From: Flavobacterium defluvii
Lineage (GTDB): Bacteria > Bacteroidota > Bacteroidia > Flavobacteriales > Flavobacteriaceae
Reading direction: 5' to 3'
Assembly (NCBI RefSeq): GCF_900129555.1
Contig: NZ_FQWC01000002.1
Location: forward strand, 124,001 to 188,000
DNA: 64,000 nt
This document shows positions 60,749-64,000 of this stretch, piece by piece; position 1 is the stretch's first letter, and each line of letters opens with the position of its first letter. Under the pieces are notes generated by a model. It saw only the letters and a list, made by a program, of their open reading frames with translations, ran no database searches and was not told the DNA's origin. Both the position numbers and the translations under genes were made by a program.

Positions 60749-61831
60749 TTATTTCTTGTAAAAAGGCAATTTTACCACTTTGGCAGGAACATCATTTTTT
60801 CTGATTCTAATGAAAATATCGCTGTCAACAGCGCTGTTTGAAGTCGTAACATATCCTAAACCAATTCCTTTGTTCATAGAAGGAGACATAGTTCCAGACG
60901 TTACAATTCCGATAACTTCTCCCGAAGCATCAACAATTTCGTAGTCGTGTCTTGGCACTGCACGTTCCTGCATTTCAAAAGCAACTAATTTTCTCGTAAC
61001 ACCAGCTTCTTTTTGTTTTTTAAGAGCCTCAGAATTAGTGAAATCTTTAGTGAATTTCGTAATCCATCCCAAACCGGCTTCAAGTGGAGAAGTAGTATCG
61101 TTAATATCATTTCCATAAAGGCAGAATCCCATTTCAAGACGTAAAGTATCGCGGGCAGCAAGTCCAATTGGTTTAATTCCGAAAGATGCGCCAGCTTCAA
61201 AAACTTTATTCCAAATTTGTTCAACCTCATTATTTTTGCAGTAAATTTCAAATCCTCCAGAACCAGTATAGCCTGTGGCAGAAATAATTACGTTTTCGAT
61301 TCCTGCAAAATCTCCCACTTCAAAATGGTAATATGTTATCGCAGACAAATCAACCGAAGTCAAAGACTGCATAGCCTCAACCGCTTTTGGACCCTGAATT
61401 GCCAAAAGAGAATAATCATCAGAAAGATTTCTCATTTCAACACCCAAATCATTGTGAGATGAAATCCAGTTCCAGTCTTTTTCAATATTCGAAGCATTTA
61501 CAACCAGTAAATACTGCTCTTCTTTCATTTTATAAATAATCAAATCATCAACAATCCCGCCTTCATTATTAGGAAGACAAGAATATTGCGCTCTTCCAAT
61601 TGTCAAGGTCGAAGCATCATTTGAAGTCACTTTTTGAATCAAAGCCAATGCATTTGGGCCAGTCAGCAAGAATTCACCCATATGCGAAACGTCAAAAACG
61701 CCCACACCATTACGAACCGTTTCGTGTTCAGCATTAACTCCTTCGTATGTAATAGGCATGTTATAACCTGCAAAAGGCAGCATTTTCGCTCCCAAACCCT
61801 CATGTATGTGCGTAAGCGCAGTATTTTTCAT
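60749..61831 (-). CDS. gcvT: Glycine cleavage system T protein (aminomethyltransferase)
   Basis: Transfers the methylene group of aminomethylated H protein to tetrahydrofolate, releasing ammonia. The 360-residue protein has the GcvT segments: [37 protein letters not shown], the folate aspartate in [22 protein letters not shown] and [20 protein letters not shown]. No gcvH or gcvP is in the window. It has its own -7 element and terminator. Confidence 0.96.
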   Translation of the reverse strand: MKNTALTHIHEGLGAKMLPFAGYNMPITYEGVNAEHETVRNGVGVFDVSHMGEFLLTGPNALALIQKVTSNDASTLTIGRAQYSCLPNNEGGIVDDLIIYKMKEEQYLLVVNASNIEKDWNWISSHNDLGVEMRNLSDDYSLLAIQGPKAVEAMQSLTSVDLSAITYYHFEVGDFAGIENVIISATGYTGSGGFEIYCKNNEVEQIWNKVFEAGASFGIKPIGLAARDTLRLEMGFCLYGNDINDTTSPLEAGLGWITKFTKDFTNSEALKKQKEAGVTRKLVAFEMQERAVPRHDYEIVDASGEVIGIVTSGTMSPSMNKGIGLGYVTTSNSAVDSDIFIRIRKNDVPAKVVKLPFYKK

Positions 61832-61856
61832 TGTGTTGTTTTATAAAATTGTTTTG

Positions 61857-61864
61857 CAAATCTA
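61857..61864 (-). promoter_or_regulatory. -7 element for gcvT
   Basis: Minus strand TAGATTTG, 25 bases before the ATG at 61831. Confidence 0.5.
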
Positions 61865-61911
61865 TTCAAAAAATATCTAATTTGAATGTCTTAAATTATA
61901 AATTTCGCAAT

Positions 61912-62005
61912 AATTAGGAGCTATTTCCTGCTATCCGCTATATCTTTTTGTTTTTAAAGAAAAAACAAAAAGGATGCCGCTTCTATCAGGGCTAGGGCTG
62001 ACCGT
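61912..62005. other. Structured intergenic element, candidate RNA or repeat
   Basis: Within the gene-free 61832-62172. A 12-bp hairpin (CTTTTTGTTTTT against AAAAACAAAAAG, about 61953-61982) is flanked by CCTGCTATCCGC on the left and GCCGCTTCTATCAGG on the right, which can pair in part, and it ends in GGGCTAGGGCT. GC content exceeds its surroundings. I recall similar sequences as recurring flavobacterial intergenic elements; identity with a named RNA (such as Flavo-1) is not established. Confidence 0.4.
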
Positions 62006-62172
62006 TCTAAAGAGATATTTGTGTTTTCAATTTTTTTGTAACTTTAGTGCAAAATCATGCTTTTTCAAGTTTAGCTATGTTTTATTTTAAACAAGTGAAA
62101 CGCCTTTATACGCGAAATAAAACTATGATTCAATGTGTTTAAAAATTAAACGCAACAACTAAAAGAAGCCAG

Positions 62173-63021
62173 ATGAAGTCTCCGTATTTAATCACAAAAG
62201 AAGAAATTTTAAAGATTTACAAACCCGTAAATCCAAAAGCGCATAAAGGAACACAAGGTCATGCCGTGATTATTGCCGGAAGTTACGGAAAAGTTGGTGC
62301 AGCAGTTCTAGCCTCAAAATCATGTTTAAAATCCGGCTGCGGACTTGTAACAACTTTTACACCAAAATGCGGTTATCAAATACTTCAAATATCAATTCCC
62401 GAAGTGATGGTCGCTACAGATGAAAATACAAATTTTATTACCAATATACATTTACCTTTAATTCCGCAGGCAATCGGAATTGGGCCAGGATTAGGAAAAG
62501 AACTAGGAACGCAAAAAGCGTTATTTGAATTTTTAAGAATAAACAAAGCCCCTTTAGTACTTGATGCAGATGCTTTAAACATTATTTCAGAAAATTTATC
62601 ATGGTTAGAATTAGTTCCCGAAGACACCATTCTCACACCTCATCCTAAAGAATTAGAACGTTTAATAGGCAAATGGAATTCTGAATCAGAAAAATTTCAA
62701 AAAACAATTGCATTTTCAGAAAAGTATAAAGTGATCGTCATTATGAAAGGTGCACCAACATTCATTATAAACCGAACTTCAGTTTACGAAAACATAACCG
62801 GAAATGCTGCACTCGCAACCGCCGGAAGCGGCGATGTTTTAACCGGAATCCTGACAAGTCTTCTAGCACAAGGTTACGAACCCAAATACGCTTCAAAACT
62901 AGGAGTCTATCTTCATGGATTAACTGCTGATATTGCTTTACCCAAAACAGGTTACGAATCTTTTACGGCTTCTACGATTATTAAGTATTTAGGAAAAGCT
63001 TTTTTGAGCTTAAAGGCTTAA
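62173..63021 (+). CDS. nnrD: ADP-dependent NAD(P)H-hydrate dehydratase
   Basis: Repairs hydrated NAD(P)H using ADP. The 282-residue protein is the YjeF C-terminal (carbohydrate-kinase-like) domain alone, without the fused epimerase. Visible are [57 protein letters not shown] and the catalytic [13 protein letters not shown]. In many bacteria the epimerase is fused to it; here it must be encoded elsewhere. It is separated from the HipA-like gene by an octamer hairpin. Confidence 0.93.
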   Translation: MKSPYLITKEEILKIYKPVNPKAHKGTQGHAVIIAGSYGKVGAAVLASKSCLKSGCGLVTTFTPKCGYQILQISIPEVMVATDENTNFITNIHLPLIPQAIGIGPGLGKELGTQKALFEFLRINKAPLVLDADALNIISENLSWLELVPEDTILTPHPKELERLIGKWNSESEKFQKTIAFSEKYKVIVIMKGAPTFIINRTSVYENITGNAALATAGSGDVLTGILTSLLAQGYEPKYASKLGVYLHGLTADIALPKTGYESFTASTIIKYLGKAFLSLKA

Positions 63022-63197
63022 CCGTAAAGAGCGCAAAGGTTTCGCAAGGTTCGCAAAGTTTTTTTAATCTCGCAAAGACGCGAAGTCGCAAAGAATATAA
63101 AAACTTTGCGACTTCGCGTCTTTGCGAGCAAAAATTCTCCATGATGTAAAACAATACTCGCGTTCTTTGCGTAAACCTTTGCGCTCTTTGCGGTTAA
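63018..63197. repeat. Octamer-unit double hairpin (GCAAAG family), copy 2
   Basis: Outer arms: TTAACCGTAAAGAGCGCAAA... (from 63018) pairs with the inverted copy ending at 63197 with about one mismatch in 24. Inner hairpin: a perfect 25-bp stem (63069-63093 with 63104-63128) and a 10-base loop, made of CGCAAAGA-like 8-base units. Far more GC-rich than its flanks. It overlaps the last bases of nnrD. A 61-codon open frame on the minus strand here is a by-product of the repeat. Confidence 0.85.
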
Positions 63198-63203
63198 AAT
63201 CAT

Positions 63204-63211
63204 TAAGTTTG
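63204..63211 (+). promoter_or_regulatory. -7 element for the HipA-like gene
   Basis: TAAGTTTG ends four bases before the ATG at 63216, so the mRNA may be leaderless. Confidence 0.5.
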
Positions 63212-63215
63212 TAAT

Positions 63216-63995
63216 ATGAAAAATTTCGACTTAAGAACAGTAAATGTCATGCGTTACATAACGCCACTGCGCGAAGGCGGTTCTTTACCCGCGCTCGCAG
63301 AAGCCGATGACGATTTTAAATACGTATTAAAATTCAGAGGCGCCGGACACGGCGTAAAAGCCCTAATTGCCGAATTAGTTGGCGGACAAATTGCAAAAGC
63401 TTTAAAACTACAATTACCGGAATTAGTATTCGCAAACCTTGACGAAGCCTTTGGAAGAACTGAAGCCGATGAAGAAATTCAGGATTTACTGCAAGGAAGT
63501 CAGGGATTAAATTTGGCACTTCATTTTTTATCTGGCGCTATTACTTTTGATCCTGCGGTAACAACTGTTGATGCAAAATTAGCTTCTCAGATTGTTTGGC
63601 TGGATGCTTATATAACCAATGTTGACCGAACTTTCAAAAATACAAATATGCTGATCTGGCATAAAGAATTATGGCTGATTGATCACGGAGCGTGCTTGTA
63701 TTTTCATCACTCATGGAATAACTGGGAACAGCATGCCAAAAGTCCTTTTGCATTGATTAAGGATCACGTTTTATTGCCACAAGCTTCACTTTTAAAACAA
63801 GTAGATGCTGAATTTAAAGCGATTCTAACACCGGAAATTTTAGAAGAAATTGTTAATACAATTCCGCTGGACTGGCTGCAATGGGAAGACGCAGACGAAA
63901 CTCCTGAAGGATTGCGAAACGTTTATTTGCAGTTTTTAAAAACAAGATTAGAGAATTCAGAAATATTTGTAAATCAGGCTCAAAATGCAAGATAA
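63216..63995 (+). CDS. HipA-like kinase domain protein
   Basis: A 259-residue protein of the HipA_2-like group (HipA kinase core without the HipA N-terminal domain). Lys39 in YVLKF is a likely ATP anchor. Asp137 with Asn142/Asn144 in TNVDRTFKNTNML form the catalytic loop, and Asp156 in IDHGACLYF replaces the DFG motif. Relatives are often followed by a DUF3037 gene, as seems true here. There is no HipB-like antitoxin upstream. The target of any phosphorylation is unknown. Confidence 0.82.
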   Translation: MKNFDLRTVNVMRYITPLREGGSLPALAEADDDFKYVLKFRGAGHGVKALIAELVGGQIAKALKLQLPELVFANLDEAFGRTEADEEIQDLLQGSQGLNLALHFLSGAITFDPAVTTVDAKLASQIVWLDAYITNVDRTFKNTNMLIWHKELWLIDHGACLYFHHSWNNWEQHAKSPFALIKDHVLLPQASLLKQVDAEFKAILTPEILEEIVNTIPLDWLQWEDADETPEGLRNVYLQFLKTRLENSEIFVNQAQNAR

Positions 63996-64000
63996 CCACT
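63985..64000 (+). CDS. Start of a probable DUF3037 gene (truncated by the window)
   Basis: An ATG at 63985 overlaps the HipA-like stop by 11 bases and begins MQDNH, matching in outline the N-terminus of DUF3037 proteins that usually follow this kinase. Only five codons are visible. Confidence 0.35.

Noticed and set aside
61832..62172. tRNA or riboswitch before nnrD
   Set aside because: No cloverleaf, anticodon arm or known riboswitch core is visible; only the element at 61912-62005 stands out.
63018..63197. CRISPR-like array
   Set aside because: Units are 8 bases without unique spacers, and no cas gene is present.
63018..63203. 61-codon open frame on the minus strand
   Set aside because: It consists entirely of the octamer hairpin; amino-acid order simply follows the repeat.

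Overview
The window looks like chromosomal DNA of a Flavobacterium species (Bacteroidota, Flavobacteriaceae). The evidence is low GC, flavobacterial -7 promoter elements (TAnnTTTG) a few bases before many start codons, no Shine-Dalgarno sequences apart from the one inside the prfB frameshift site, a fused CcoN/CcoO oxidase subunit, and secreted proteins with type IX secretion-like C-termini. No rRNA, tRNA, CRISPR array, transposase or prophage gene was recognised. The density of ordinary core genes suggests chromosome rather than plasmid.

Layout. 0.2-7.4 kb: aldo/keto reductase, a cysE-cysM pair for cysteine synthesis, small membrane proteins, an Smr protein, a lipoprotein and a cysteine desulfurase. 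7.5-14.2 kb: tsaC and a DegT-type sugar aminotransferase on the minus strand face a tightly packed plus-strand operon (ACP, KASIII, Rieske oxygenase, SDR, KASIII, PglD/NeuD-like acyltransferase). I read this as a pathway that builds a short modified acyl group and attaches it to an amino sugar of a surface glycan. 14.3-21.0 kb: six glycosyltransferases and a Kdo/WaaP-like kinase, probably LPS core or O-antigen assembly. 21.1-30.1 kb: dapD, an orphan PAS protein, ruvX, mqo, an isochorismatase-like hydrolase, a FUSC membrane protein, def, a DUF5606 protein and mazG.

30.1-41.4 kb is a micro-aerobic respiration block: an Fnr-type regulator, a copper P-type ATPase (CcoI-like), ccoS, ccoNO, ccoQ, ccoP, ccoG, ccoH, a SafE-like protein, and the oxygen-independent coproporphyrinogen oxidase hemN. 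Palindromic Fnr-like boxes (ATGAnnnnnnTCAT type) lie before the ATPase, ccoS and hemN, and also before the distant PAS gene. In three of the four the box centre is exactly 33 bp from the centre of the -7 element; in the fourth it is 43 bp, one helical turn more.

41.4-51.3 kb: small envelope proteins, DoxX, an acyl-CoA carboxylase beta subunit, a TetR regulator whose 14-bp palindromic operator occurs again before a three-gene membrane-protein operon, lpxD, msrB, prfB with a programmed +1 frameshift, threonine aldolase and ybaB. 51.4-64.0 kb: oligopeptidase B-like protease, a cystathionine beta-synthase-like enzyme, two tandem LamG proteins, a His/Thr-repeat lipoprotein, yebC, a tail-specific protease, gcvT, nnrD, and a HipA-like kinase followed by the first bases of a probable DUF3037 gene.

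Several intergenic regions hold unusual repeats: hairpins built from degenerate 8-base units (two sequence families), a REP-like inverted repeat, a TCCCTACGGGA repeat cluster and a structured element near 61.9 kb.
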